Source of the DNA: CAZYME01 sp964648115
GTDB taxonomy: Bacteria; Pseudomonadota; Gammaproteobacteria; Legionellales; Legionellaceae
Direction: 5' to 3'
NCBI GenBank assembly: GCA_964648115.1
Contig: CAZYME010000001.1
Coordinates: 1-64,000, forward strand
Length of the DNA stretch: 64,000 nt
The notes under the pieces are model-generated. The model worked only from the letters and a program-made list of their open reading frames with translations, made no database searches and was not told where the DNA came from. The position numbers and the translations under genes were made by a program. Below, one piece after another: positions 8,783 through 17,395 of this stretch. Within the stretch, counting starts at the first letter, position 1, and every line of letters starts with the position of its first letter.

Positions 8783-9817
8783 TTAAAAAGCAGCCTTATT
8801 AAGTGCAACTTCCTTTGCAGTTTTGGTTGATATGAGATCTTCCTTGACCAGCTCTGCCAAATGTTGATCGAAGGTCATCATACCCTGTGCTTGGCCGGTT
8901 TGGATGGATGAATACATCTGTGCCACTTTATCTTCGCGGATTAAATTACGGATTGCTGAGTTACAAATCATAATTTCCAGTGCCGCAACACGGCCGCCAC
9001 CAACTTTTTTCAATAAGCTTTGAGCCACCACTGCCTGCAATGATTCAGACAACATTGATCGCACCATTGATTTTTCATCACCTGGAAACACGTCAATGAT
9101 CCGGTTGATCGTTTTTGTCGCGGAATTAGTGTGCAGCGTACCAAAAACCAAGTGGCCGGTTTCAGCCGCAGTCATTGCCAAACGAATCGTTTCCAAATCA
9201 CGTAATTCACCGACTAAAATGATATCGGGATCCTCACGCAAAGCTGATCGCAATGCTGCGCTAAAACTATGCGTATCACGATGAACCTCACGTTGGTTTA
9301 CCAGACATTTGTTGCTGGTATGCATAAATTCTATGGGATCTTCCACCGTTAAAATATGCTCGTAACGGCTCGCATTAATAAAATCAATTATAGCCGCCAA
9401 CGTCGTACTTTTACCCGAACCGGTAGGGCCTGTCACCAACACTAATCCTTTGGGAAAGGAAGCCATCTCCTTGAAAACTTCGGGTAAATGCAAATCATCC
9501 ATGCTCAGAATTTTAGAAGGGATGGTACGAAATACTGCACCCGCCCCTCTCGCCTGGTTAAATGCATTGACCCTAAAGCGGGAAAGATTGGTGATCTCAA
9601 ACGAAAAATCTGTTTCTAAATGCTCTTCAAATTCTTTGCGTTGTTTATCATTCATGATGTCATAAATAATCTTGATAACATCTTTATGTTCAAGCGCAGG
9701 AACATTTATTTTACGCAAATCCCCATCGACACGAATCATTGGCGGCATACCAGCCGACAAGTGCAAGTCAGATGAATTATTTTTTACTGTAAATCCCAAA
9801 AGCTCAGCAATATCCAC
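8783..9817 (-). CDS. pilT: Twitching motility ATPase PilT
   Basis: This hexameric ATPase retracts type IV pili. I place the start at GTG 9817, preceded by AAGGA at good spacing, giving 344 residues, the family length. The longer upstream frame runs through a palindromic repeat and encodes unrelated sequence. Visible features are the N-terminal DIAELLGFTVKNNSSDLHLS, Walker A VTGPTGSGKSTTL, the Asp box, Walker B IILVGELRDLET with the GHLVFGTLHTNSA histidine box, and the C-terminal AIRNLIRE retraction motif. Next to yggS-proC-yggT, as in Pseudomonas, but separated from them by a permease gene. Confidence 0.95.
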   Translation of the reverse strand: MDIAELLGFTVKNNSSDLHLSAGMPPMIRVDGDLRKINVPALEHKDVIKIIYDIMNDKQRKEFEEHLETDFSFEITNLSRFRVNAFNQARGAGAVFRTIPSKILSMDDLHLPEVFKEMASFPKGLVLVTGPTGSGKSTTLAAIIDFINASRYEHILTVEDPIEFMHTSNKCLVNQREVHRDTHSFSAALRSALREDPDIILVGELRDLETIRLAMTAAETGHLVFGTLHTNSATKTINRIIDVFPGDEKSMVRSMLSESLQAVVAQSLLKKVGGGRVAALEIMICNSAIRNLIREDKVAQMYSSIQTGQAQGMMTFDQHLAELVKEDLISTKTAKEVALNKAAF

Positions 9818-9853
9818 AATACGTCCTTGTTTAGCGCAGAACCAAATAAAATC

Positions 9854-9887
9854 AATGCAGCCCGTATGGAACGAAGCGAAATGCGGG
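9854..9887. repeat. Half copy of GTAGCCCG palindromic repeat
   Basis: This matches the left arm of the element at 8623-8709 with a few substitutions, but the right arm is missing. It lies just upstream of the pilT start, inside the pilT-permease divergent region. Confidence 0.7.
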
Positions 9888-10059
9888 ATTAAACCGCGGA
9901 GTCGGTTCCCCCACCTTAACTTAAGATTAGCGCATGAAAAGGCTGGCAGCAAATACTGGCATATACGCTTATTATTCGCTATTATCAGGTAAAAAATATA
10001 CAAATAATCTACTTTGTGGTAACATTAAGCCCATATTGAGTTATGAAAGAGCGCAAAAG

Positions 10060-11355
10060 ATGTCCCAAAGCCCAGCTGTAACAACAATATCAGAATACAA
10101 TCCATCACAGGAACGCAAACAAGACACAGCATGGATGTTAAGTTTATACGGTACTGCTATCGGAGCCGGCACACTCTTTCTTCCTATAGATGCTGGATTA
10201 AATGGCATTTGGCCGTTAATTATAATGGCAATTCTCGCCTTTCCCATGACATATTTTTCCCATCAAGCGCTGTGTCGATTTGTGCTTTCTGGAACCGCCA
10301 CAAAAAATGACATCACAGATGTAGTCGAGGAGCATTTTGGTAATAGGGCCGGAAACGTACTAACCCTGCTTTATTTTTTTGCCATCTATCCTATTTTACT
10401 GATGTATAGTGTCGCTATTACAAATACAACGCAGAGTTTCATCGTTAATCAGTTAGGAATGGAAGCACCACCTCGCGCTTTGATAGCACTCATATTAATT
10501 ACGGGGTTAATGGCCATTGTGCGCCTTGGTCAACCGATTATTATAAAATCGATGAGTATGCTTGTTTATCCCTTTATAACTATTTTATTATTACTGTCGA
10601 TTTACTTAATTCCACACTGGAATACTTCTGTTTTGCACACTACCAACAACCTTATACATGAATCACATGGCTTGCTAATGACGTTATGGCTAGTTATTCC
10701 AGTGATGGTCTTCTCTTTTAACCACTCACCCATCATTTCTTCATTTGCCGTAAGCCAAAAGCATCGGCTGGGTGCTCGGGCAGATGAAAATAGCTCACAG
10801 ATTTTAAAATATAGTCATATCATGATGGTTGGCACTGTAATGCTCTTTGTGTTCAGTTGCGTTTTTAGTTTATCCCCACAAGATTTGGCTTTGGCAAAAC
10901 AACAAAATATTTCTATTTTGTCTTATCTTGCTAACCATTTTCATACCCCCTTTATCGCATACCTTGCCCCCTTGGTCGCCTTTATTGCTATTGCGAAGTC
11001 TTTTTTTGGACACTATTTGGGAGCTAGCGAAGGCTTGCAGGGCTTGGTATCTAAATTCTTTCGTGCCAAGGGGAAAACAGCCTGTAATCAAAAAATTAAG
11101 TATTGTATTGAAGCCTTCATGGTACTCACCTGCTGGGTAGTCGCCACAATGAACCCAAACGTTTTGAAAATGATAGAAACCCTAAGCGGACCGGTTATTG
11201 CTATTTTTCTATTTCTAATGCCGATGTATGCTATTAAAAAAATACCAGCTATGAAAAAATACAGCGCTCCTTTCAGTAATGTATTTATTACTATTATGGG
11301 CATATTAGCTCTCTCTGCCATTCTTTATGGTCTTTGGGGAGCTCTTGTTCATTGA
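10060..11355 (+). CDS. Amino acid permease, SdaC/hydroxy-aromatic amino acid transporter family
   Basis: This 431-residue inner-membrane protein has about eleven hydrophobic helices. It opens with DTAWMLSLYGTAIGAGTLFL, a glycine-rich first helix typical of the HAAAP family (SdaC, TdcC, Mtr, TyrP), which imports serine, threonine or aromatic amino acids with protons. The GALSP-like SLSPQDLALAKQQNISILSY segment and the KSFFGHYLGASEGLQGL block also fit the SdaC branch. Exact substrate cannot be read. The start is the ATG at 10060 (MSQSPAVTTIS); the frame is open further upstream but that part overlaps the divergent pilT region. Its 3' end overlaps the 5' frame of yggS. Confidence 0.85.
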   Translation: MSQSPAVTTISEYNPSQERKQDTAWMLSLYGTAIGAGTLFLPIDAGLNGIWPLIIMAILAFPMTYFSHQALCRFVLSGTATKNDITDVVEEHFGNRAGNVLTLLYFFAIYPILLMYSVAITNTTQSFIVNQLGMEAPPRALIALILITGLMAIVRLGQPIIIKSMSMLVYPFITILLLLSIYLIPHWNTSVLHTTNNLIHESHGLLMTLWLVIPVMVFSFNHSPIISSFAVSQKHRLGARADENSSQILKYSHIMMVGTVMLFVFSCVFSLSPQDLALAKQQNISILSYLANHFHTPFIAYLAPLVAFIAIAKSFFGHYLGASEGLQGLVSKFFRAKGKTACNQKIKYCIEAFMVLTCWVVATMNPNVLKMIETLSGPVIAIFLFLMPMYAIKKIPAMKKYSAPFSNVFITIMGILALSAILYGLWGALVH

Positions 11356-12055
11356 GTCTGACAGGAGTTACAAAATAATAACCGACAACATACTCCATAT
11401 TAAACAGGCTATCCACCAAGCAGAAGCCGCCTCCCATAGACCAGAGGGAGCAGTCAAATTACTTGCAGTAAGTAAAGGGCATTCAAGCTCCAAAATCGAG
11501 GAGGCTTATGCTGCGGGTATTCGGGATTTTGGTGAAAATTATTTACAAGAAGCCTTAGCTAAAATACAAACATTAAAGTCCCTCTCTGTATGTTGGCACT
11601 TTATTGGGCCTATTCAAAGCAATAAGACCAATGAGATTGCCCATCATTTTTCTTGGGTACACAGCATTTCGCGCCAAAAGATAGCACAGCTGTTAAATGA
11701 TACTCGGCCCGCTTCTTTGCCCCCACTTAATGTATGTCTACAAGTGAATTTTGATGATGAAAAATCAAAATCTGGAATAGCGCCTGATCATGTGGCAGAA
11801 CTTGCCGCTTATGTCACACAGTTGCCACATTTACGTTTACGTGGCTTAATGCTAATTCCAAAACCCGAAACCAATGAGCAATTACAATACCCATCTTTTT
11901 TACGACTCACTCACTTGTTAGACACCCTAAATCGGCAATTGAATATAGCGATGGATACACTGTCCATGGGAATGAGTAATGATATGCAAGCAGCTATTCG
12001 TGCGGGAAGTACCATCGTTCGGATAGGCACTGCCATTTTTGGAAAGCGAATATGA
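11327..12055 (+). CDS. YggS/PROSC family PLP-binding homeostasis protein
   Basis: This cytosolic single-domain alanine-racemase-like PLP carrier maintains pyridoxal phosphate balance. The PLP lysine lies in KLLAVSK; GIRDFGENYLQEALAKI, WHFIGPIQSNK, and the phosphate-binding SMGMSNDMQAAIRAGST are all conserved. The start is uncertain: the first ATG (11327) lies inside the permease gene and adds about 15 residues lacking in relatives, while a perfect AGGAG (11363-11367) sits 7 bases before ATA at 11375, where the family's homology begins. It overlaps proC in an ATGA junction (12052-12055). Confidence 0.9.
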   Translation: MVFGELLFIESDRSYKIITDNILHIKQAIHQAEAASHRPEGAVKLLAVSKGHSSSKIEEAYAAGIRDFGENYLQEALAKIQTLKSLSVCWHFIGPIQSNKTNEIAHHFSWVHSISRQKIAQLLNDTRPASLPPLNVCLQVNFDDEKSKSGIAPDHVAELAAYVTQLPHLRLRGLMLIPKPETNEQLQYPSFLRLTHLLDTLNRQLNIAMDTLSMGMSNDMQAAIRAGSTIVRIGTAIFGKRI

Positions 12056-12837
12056 AAATTAGTTTTATCGGTTATGGCAATATAGCTAAAGCGATTACTA
12101 TGGGTTTGCGCAACCATGCGAATGAGTTACGAGCCGCATCACCTTCTCTGCCTAACGGTGTTGATGAGCATGGCACTAAAACATATTCGGATAATTTAGC
12201 TGTAATTCCTAATGCAGATATTCTCATTCTTGCGGTCAAGCCCGCCCAGATGAGCGCCGTTTTAGACCAAATCAACCCGGCAATGATACCAGCTCATAGC
12301 ACAATCATTTCTATTGCATCAGGATTAAGCTTGTCTTGGTTTGAAAAATACTTGCCCGATATAGCAATTGTACGTGCCATGCCCAACATCGCATCAGCCT
12401 TAGGCAAAGGGGCAACTCCGATGATCGCCAACCCATTTGTTACTAAGGAACAGAGACAAAAAGCTGAGAAAGTGTTTACAAGCCTCGGATTGGTCACTTG
12501 GGTTCAGAACGAAAACGATATTAATGCATTCACCGCTCTTTCTGGCAGTGGCCCTGCTTATATCTTCATGTTTATTGAAGCTATGATTAAAGCGGCAATT
12601 AGGTTAGGTATCGAGAAAGATGTAGCCAAGGCCTTTGCATTACAGACTTTTGAAGGTGCATTGGGATTGGCAAAAGACACGAAACTAAGTCTTTCAGAGC
12701 TGCGTAAAACTGTGACGTCGCCTGCAGGTACTACCGCTGCAGCTATTGAGGTGCTAACTCAACATGGTTTTGACGCAATACTAGATGAAGCGATGCATGC
12801 CGCCTGTGAGCGCGCGCGGCAATTGGGGAAAGGATAA
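12052..12837 (+). CDS. proC: Pyrroline-5-carboxylate reductase
   Basis: This enzyme catalyses the last step of proline synthesis, NAD(P)H-dependent reduction of pyrroline-5-carboxylate. The N-terminal Rossmann motif is ISFIGYGNIAKAI, an A/N-type variation on GxGxMA. Further family blocks are ILILAVKPAQM, VRAMPNIASALGKGATPM, FTALSGSGPAYIFMFIEAM and TVTSPAGTTAAAIEVL. It has 261 residues, slightly under the usual 270. Translation is coupled to yggS through an ATGA overlap, the classical yggS-proC-yggT order. Confidence 0.95.
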   Translation: MKISFIGYGNIAKAITMGLRNHANELRAASPSLPNGVDEHGTKTYSDNLAVIPNADILILAVKPAQMSAVLDQINPAMIPAHSTIISIASGLSLSWFEKYLPDIAIVRAMPNIASALGKGATPMIANPFVTKEQRQKAEKVFTSLGLVTWVQNENDINAFTALSGSGPAYIFMFIEAMIKAAIRLGIEKDVAKAFALQTFEGALGLAKDTKLSLSELRKTVTSPAGTTAAAIEVLTQHGFDAILDEAMHAACERARQLGKG

Positions 12838-12839
12838 AT

Positions 12840-12884
12840 GCTGCAGGAATGCCCCGGATTTGATCCCCGCATTCCGCTAACTAT
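12840..12884. repeat. Truncated copy of GTAGCCCG palindromic repeat
   Basis: Fragments of the loop and inner right arm (GATTTGATCCCCGCATTCCG) lie between proC and yggT. It is too short to form the full hairpin. Confidence 0.6.
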
Positions 12885-12897
12885 AAATTGAGGAGAT

Positions 12898-13476
12898 ATG
12901 ATGTCTGGATTGATAGCCGTCGGCTATTTTTTATTTGGTTTACTTTTTAGCTTACTTTCTTTTGTGCTTTGGACACGCATCGCCTTACGCTATTTTCGCG
13001 TCAGTAGCCTGCATCCATTAAATCTATCTTTAAATAAGCTACTAAACCCAATCACCTTACCATTAAGCAATTTATTCGGGGCAAACAAAAAACGTTTATC
13101 TCGTTACGACTGGGCTTGCTTTTGTTTGCTTGTGTTAGTTGAGCTTTTAAAATTTTCACTTATTGGCTGGCTATTTATAGGAGCAAGGTTTCCCTGGCAC
13201 TTTTTACCCTTGTACGTCTTAGCCGACCTGATTGCACAACCTTGTAATTTGCTATTTTATGCAATTCTTATCCGAGTGATCATGAGCTGGATTAACCCAC
13301 GCTGGCAACATCCCCTTGCCGATCTCTTACATCTCGTTACGGAACCGCTACTACGTTTAGGTCGACGCATCATCCCTGATATTTCAGGCTTTGATTTTTC
13401 ACCCTATGTTATGCTGATTATGCTTAAAGTTATTACCCTATTTATAAGCGAATCCTTGCCGCTGCATTTAATTTAG
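12898..13476 (+). CDS. yggT: YggT family membrane protein
   Basis: This 192-residue inner-membrane protein has two YGGT domains, each a pair of helices: FVLWTRIALRYFRVSSLHPL with NPITLPLSNLF in the first, and YAILIRVIMSWINPRWQHPL with TEPLLRLGRRIIPDISGFDF in the second. The family is linked to osmotic tolerance and cell-envelope processes but the biochemical role is open. It starts with tandem ATGs behind AGGAGA and is the third gene of the yggS-proC-yggT group. Confidence 0.9.
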   Translation: MMSGLIAVGYFLFGLLFSLLSFVLWTRIALRYFRVSSLHPLNLSLNKLLNPITLPLSNLFGANKKRLSRYDWACFCLLVLVELLKFSLIGWLFIGARFPWHFLPLYVLADLIAQPCNLLFYAILIRVIMSWINPRWQHPLADLLHLVTEPLLRLGRRIIPDISGFDFSPYVMLIMLKVITLFISESLPLHLI

Positions 13477-13566
13477 ACCTAGAGTATAAATTAAATGCAT
13501 ATTTAACAGGGTTTGCTAAATCATGAGCTATACTGAACAGTAGATTAGGCTTGATTGGATATCCAC

Positions 13567-14160
13567 ATGAAACCAAACATTTTAGTCATCAGTGTTTCAT
13601 TGTTAGCAACAACACCGGCTCTAGCGGTTACGCAGCTCTATTGTCCGCAAAATTCAGGGTATATCAACGTTGGCATGACACAAGCCCAGGTTATAACTGC
13701 TTGTGGACAACCGCTGACAAAACAAAAAACCAATGCTCCTGTTACACAAAAAGTAGCTGTTAAACAACTAATTTACAACGCTCTTAATACCGGTGGTTAC
13801 TACCCGGGTGAAAGCTCTGCATTTTATGGGCAAAACTCCGGAGCTCAATGGACGCTACCCAGTGGTACAGGTGGAATTAGTCTTGAAGTAGATATTATTA
13901 ATAACAAGGTTAGTGATGTACGAATCAATGGCTCAAGCACGAATGCAATGTCAATCTGTGGCGGTACCAATGTTCAAATTGGGGATAATATTAACCAGGT
14001 ACTCAATGCCTGCGGCAGCCCTACTATGACCAATAACTCCTATATTAAACAGGTAGTGCCTAGTAACAGCCCACCTGAAGTATGGATATATCAAGTTAAT
14101 CAATACCAAACCCCGAATAGCTTGACTTTTGTCAATGGCAAACTACAATCCATCAACTAA
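13567..14160 (+). CDS. Secreted protein with two CG-x-P repeats (DUF2845-like)
   Basis: The ATG at 13567 gives a 197-residue protein with a clear signal peptide (MKPNILVISVSLLATTPALA). The mature part has two copies of a motif of the form G-x-x-x-x-x-V-x-x-x-CG-x-P: INVGMTQAQVITACGQP near the N-terminus and VQIGDNINQVLNACGSP near the middle. This pattern resembles DUF2845-type periplasmic proteins of Legionella and Coxiella relatives, whose function is unknown. Four cysteines could form disulfides. A TTG twelve bases upstream is a weaker start. Confidence 0.7.
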   Translation: MKPNILVISVSLLATTPALAVTQLYCPQNSGYINVGMTQAQVITACGQPLTKQKTNAPVTQKVAVKQLIYNALNTGGYYPGESSAFYGQNSGAQWTLPSGTGGISLEVDIINNKVSDVRINGSSTNAMSICGGTNVQIGDNINQVLNACGSPTMTNNSYIKQVVPSNSPPEVWIYQVNQYQTPNSLTFVNGKLQSIN

Positions 14161-14184
14161 AAACTCCCCTAAGGATTTTCATTC

Positions 14185-14469
14185 ATGTCCGATACAATTG
14201 ATGGTTTGACAATTGCTTTCAGTGAAGATGGCGTTGAAACAACAAAGGAATTAGGTAAGCACGTCCTATCAAAAGGAGCTTGGACAACGATTGTTTTTCG
14301 CTATCAAGATTGGGACCGCACCAAACAAGATTATGGCCCAGTAAAATACTCCATCAGACGATATCAAAAACGCAATAATCAATATTGGCAAAAATCGAAA
14401 TTTAACATTTCTAGTGACGATCAGGCCCGGAAGATTATTGAAGTACTGACTGAGTGGTTAAAAGATTAA
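14185..14469 (+). CDS. Small conserved-looking protein of unknown function
   Basis: This 94-residue cytosolic protein has no signal peptide or membrane segment. The core KGAWTTIVFRYQDWDRTKQD, then GPVKYSIRRYQKRNNQYWQK and an amphipathic C-terminal helix, suggests a basic, beta-rich domain with a terminal helix; it vaguely recalls PC4-type single-stranded nucleic acid-binding folds, which I offer only as a guess. It follows the secreted gene by 24 bases and faces lptG, separated by a hairpin. The start has AAGGA at suitable distance. Confidence 0.65.
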   Translation: MSDTIDGLTIAFSEDGVETTKELGKHVLSKGAWTTIVFRYQDWDRTKQDYGPVKYSIRRYQKRNNQYWQKSKFNISSDDQARKIIEVLTEWLKD

Positions 14470-14476
14470 ACGTAGG

Positions 14477-14493
14477 TTGGGTCATTGACCCAA
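14477..14493. terminator. Hairpin between convergent genes
   Basis: TTGGGTCA-T-TGACCCAA forms an 8-bp perfect stem between the ends of the 94-residue gene and lptG. No strong T-tract follows, so its termination strength is uncertain. Confidence 0.45.
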
Positions 14494-14513
14494 CAAGCGC
14501 ACGAAGTTCCACA

Positions 14514-15578
14514 TTACCTAACCCGGCTCATAAGATATAGACCTAGCAATGCGAAGACTAGTGTAGGCCCTATTCCAGCCACTATAGGTGGCCATTGCAA
14601 CACTTCACTAATAGGGCCAAAAAACTTATTAATAATATGAAAACCAAAGCCCACCGTAGCGCCTACCATTAACTTTGAACCCATGGTAGAAGACCGCAAA
14701 GGTCCGAAAATAAACGGTATAGCAAGTACCATCATCACCACCGTGGTTAACGGCTGAATAAGTCGCTGCCAATAAGCTAATTGATAATTAAGTGCTGATT
14801 GCTGGCTTCTTTTTTGAGCACGCAAGTATCGATGCAATTGACTAAGCGTCATCTCATCTGGCTCACTACTACTAGCGTTTAAAATACTAGGTTGAACAGA
14901 AACATCCCAGCGCATTTCAGGCACCTTGCGTGCCTTGGTATGAGTACCATGCATGCTCGTTTCAGCAATCCCATAAGCTTGCCAAACCCCATTTTTATAT
15001 TCTATGCGATCTATCTTGCGAGCTGTGCGTAGATCAAAATCCTCATCAAAATGAAACTGAAAAACATCCAAGAGCTTATTATTAGGTAAAATAGTCCCAA
15101 TAGTAATGAAATCATTTTTATACCGTAACCACACACCACTAGCAGTTCGCAAAGCTTGGCCCTTACTTAATGCTTGCATTTTTTGATCACGCGCAAAATA
15201 TGCTAATTTTGGCACTATTGTTTCACCAACCAACGTCACAACGACAATCACAACCAGTGCAGCCTTCAACACAGCCATCGTGATTTGGCCGATAGACATT
15301 CCTGCTGCACGCATTACTACTAATTCACGGTGATTAGCCATAACCCCTAAGCCAATCAAGCTACCTAATAAGCTTGCCATTGGAAAAAACAAGTAAACTT
15401 GGTATGGCATTTGTAAAAGTACGAATGCAGCAGTCTGCCATATCCCATAATTTGCTTTGCCTATTTCATCCAGCTCATGAACAAATAAGATAAAAATCTG
15501 TAGTCCTGCTAACATCAACGTTACTAGGGCAATAGACGCCAATATCGTCTTTGCGATGTAGCGATCGAGTAACCTCAT
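14514..15578 (-). CDS. lptG: LPS export ABC transporter permease LptG
   Basis: One of the two permeases of the LptB2FG inner-membrane complex, which extracts lipopolysaccharide and passes it to LptC-LptA. It is 354 residues, with three N-terminal helices (LLDRYIAKTILASIALVTLM at the start), a periplasmic beta-jellyroll region (residues about 130-260) and three C-terminal helices. The family coupling region ELVVMRAAGMSIGQI is conserved. It starts inside the end of lptF (ATGA, 15575-15578), so the two are translationally coupled. Confidence 0.94.
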   Translation of the reverse strand: MRLLDRYIAKTILASIALVTLMLAGLQIFILFVHELDEIGKANYGIWQTAAFVLLQMPYQVYLFFPMASLLGSLIGLGVMANHRELVVMRAAGMSIGQITMAVLKAALVVIVVVTLVGETIVPKLAYFARDQKMQALSKGQALRTASGVWLRYKNDFITIGTILPNNKLLDVFQFHFDEDFDLRTARKIDRIEYKNGVWQAYGIAETSMHGTHTKARKVPEMRWDVSVQPSILNASSSEPDEMTLSQLHRYLRAQKRSQQSALNYQLAYWQRLIQPLTTVVMMVLAIPFIFGPLRSSTMGSKLMVGATVGFGFHIINKFFGPISEVLQWPPIVAGIGPTLVFALLGLYLMSRVR

Positions 15579-16657
15579 GACAATTTCACTTGATTACGGT
15601 AAATAAGTATTAACCCTACTACTAGCGCTACAATATGAAGCCACCAAAGCCCCAACCATACTGGAGTTTTTCCATTGAGCATCCAGTCTCGAGCAACAAA
15701 CATAAAGTTGGCGTAAATAATATACAGAACAATTGCTGGCAGCAATTTAGCGAATTTTCCAGCACGAGGATTCACTCGACTTAACGGCACCCCCATCAAG
15801 GTCAGTGTTAAAACCATCAAAGGCACGGATAAACGCCATTGTAATTCTACAGCCTTAGGCAAATCAGGGTTATTTGGTGGCCACAAGCTAGCGGTGCTAA
15901 ACGTATGAAGATCGCCTTTTATTTCAACAGTAGGATGAGGTAGTCGGGCTTTGTAACGTTCAAACTCAGCAATTTGATAATCAGCATGCCCTGGCTTACC
16001 TTGGTACTCTTTTCCATCCTGCAAAATAACATAGTCTTCGTAGGAGCCCGGTTCCGTTTCTGCAAAAGCTGATTTTGCCCATAGTACATCCCACTGTGGA
16101 TCCTGCCCATTCTTTTCTACCAAACGAGCCAGAAAAATATGTGAAGCTTTGGTATGTTCACGATTCATAGAGGCCACGTAAAATACTTGTTTCCCGCCAG
16201 AAATAGCACGAAAACGACCAGGCATAATAGTTTGTATTAGCGTTTGAACACCTGTTGCACGTAGTAATTTGGATCGCTCAATTGAAATAATGGGGCTTGC
16301 CCATAACATCAGAACTGAAACAACTACAGTCACAATAGAAGCCATGATAAAACTGTGTTGTAAGAGCTGTCTTGGACCGTAACCACATGCTTGTAACACT
16401 GTCATTTCACTTTCAGCATACAAACGACCGTAAGCGAGCAATAAAGCCACGTAGAAACCCAGGGGCAATAAAAACCCAATGAGATTGGGCATTTCAAGCA
16501 TCATTAATTTCATGACCAACATCGCTGGGATTTTTCCGCTAGCTGCGCGATTCAAGTATTGGACAAATTGATTGCTCATAAAAATCAATAACAAAATAGC
16601 CGTCAAGGCTATCAATGTGATAAAGACTTCTTTGGCAAGATAACGAAAAATGAGCAC
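15575..16657 (-). CDS. lptF: LPS export ABC transporter permease LptF
   Basis: Partner permease of LptG, 360 residues, with the same helix-jellyroll-helix layout: MLIFRYLAKEVFITLIALTA at the start, the coupling region ESEMTVLQACGYGPRQLLQ, and C-terminal helices with the family motif PLMVLTLTLMGVPLSRVNPR. The start is GTG 16657. Its ribosome-binding site (GAGGAG) lies within the end of the 166-bp inverted repeat at 16661-16826, so the repeat contributes to its leader. Confidence 0.94.
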   Translation of the reverse strand: MLIFRYLAKEVFITLIALTAILLLIFMSNQFVQYLNRAASGKIPAMLVMKLMMLEMPNLIGFLLPLGFYVALLLAYGRLYAESEMTVLQACGYGPRQLLQHSFIMASIVTVVVSVLMLWASPIISIERSKLLRATGVQTLIQTIMPGRFRAISGGKQVFYVASMNREHTKASHIFLARLVEKNGQDPQWDVLWAKSAFAETEPGSYEDYVILQDGKEYQGKPGHADYQIAEFERYKARLPHPTVEIKGDLHTFSTASLWPPNNPDLPKAVELQWRLSVPLMVLTLTLMGVPLSRVNPRAGKFAKLLPAIVLYIIYANFMFVARDWMLNGKTPVWLGLWWLHIVALVVGLILIYRNQVKLS

Positions 16658-16660
16658 GAT

Positions 16661-16826
16661 CTATACTCCTCGGACACGAAGATCCTGGTTTTTATGCGAC
16701 TTAATTTTTTCGCCCAGCGTTTTTAAAAAGATGAGGGATAGTCTACTCTATCGCGAATTTTTTTAAAAACGCTGGGCGGGAAAAGCAATGGCATAAATCC
16801 AGGATCTTCGTGTCCGAGGAGTATAG
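16661..16826. repeat. 166-bp inverted repeat between lptF and holC
   Basis: The outer arms (16661-16688 and 16799-16826) are perfect 28-base reverse complements. An inner pair (16711-16729 and 16760-16778) is also a perfect 19-base match, and the intervening arms are weakly complementary. It looks like a small non-autonomous element or a large RNA hairpin. The left end supplies the lptF ribosome-binding site, so the hairpin, if transcribed, would mask it. No clear target-site duplication is seen. Confidence 0.85.
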
Positions 16827-16894
16827 CTCTATGCCTCTGATTAAATAGTAGGTAAACTACTTGCTTTTATGCATTATAACGATGAGTTAACGTC

Positions 16895-17329
16895 GTGTCG
16901 CTTATTCGCGTTGATTTTTACCTATTAAACAACAACGATCCTGAAGCTGTTTGGCTTATTGCTTGTCGTTTGCTCGAAAAAGCCTATCAGCGCGGGCATC
17001 GTGTCTTTGTATATTGTGATAATCAAAAAGACGTAGAGCATCTTGATGAGCTGTTATGGGTTTACAAGGACGAGAGTTTTATACCTCATAACATTCAGGG
17101 CGAAGGCCCCGAGCCACCGCCACCCGTTCAGATTGGCTTCGGCGCGGAGCCACGTGGGTTTAACGATATATTGCTAAATATGGCAGCAACGATTCCGCCC
17201 TACTTTTCACGCTTTCGGCGTGTTATGGAAATAGTAGGCGATAGTGATTCGGCCAAAGAAATAAGCCGGGCTCATTATCGTGAATACCGCGCTAAGCAGT
17301 GTGAGTTGCACACGCATCCAATCGCCTGA
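16895..17329 (+). CDS. holC: DNA polymerase III chi subunit HolC
   Basis: Chi links the clamp loader (through psi) to single-stranded DNA-binding protein. The 144-residue product has the family blocks ACRLLEKAYQRGHRVFVYC, DELLWVYKDESFIPHN and a C-terminal FRRVMEIVGDSDSAKEISRA region; the acidic and proline-rich GEGPEPPPPVQIG loop matches the usual EG-PPPVQ region. The start is GTG at 16895. In most gammaproteobacteria holC follows pepA on the same strand next to lptF; here pepA is absent from that slot. Confidence 0.88.
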   Translation: MSLIRVDFYLLNNNDPEAVWLIACRLLEKAYQRGHRVFVYCDNQKDVEHLDELLWVYKDESFIPHNIQGEGPEPPPPVQIGFGAEPRGFNDILLNMAATIPPYFSRFRRVMEIVGDSDSAKEISRAHYREYRAKQCELHTHPIA

Positions 17330-17342
17330 TTTTTTTAAAGCA

Positions 17343-17381
17343 ATGGAGCCCGCATTCCGCTACGCTCCATACGGGCTCCAT
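17343..17381. repeat. Short GTAGCCCG-family palindrome
   Basis: This carries the right arm of the element at 8623-8709 with its own 10-base terminal complement (ATGGAGCCCG / CGGGCTCCAT). It sits between the convergent ends of holC and the M17 peptidase gene and may serve as terminator. Confidence 0.6.
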
Positions 17382-17395
17382 GAATTTTACATTAA

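Noticed and set aside
9818..10003. 62-residue N-terminal extension of PilT
   Set aside because: It translates through a palindromic repeat and overlaps the divergent permease leader; GTG 9817 has a good ribosome-binding site and gives 344 residues.
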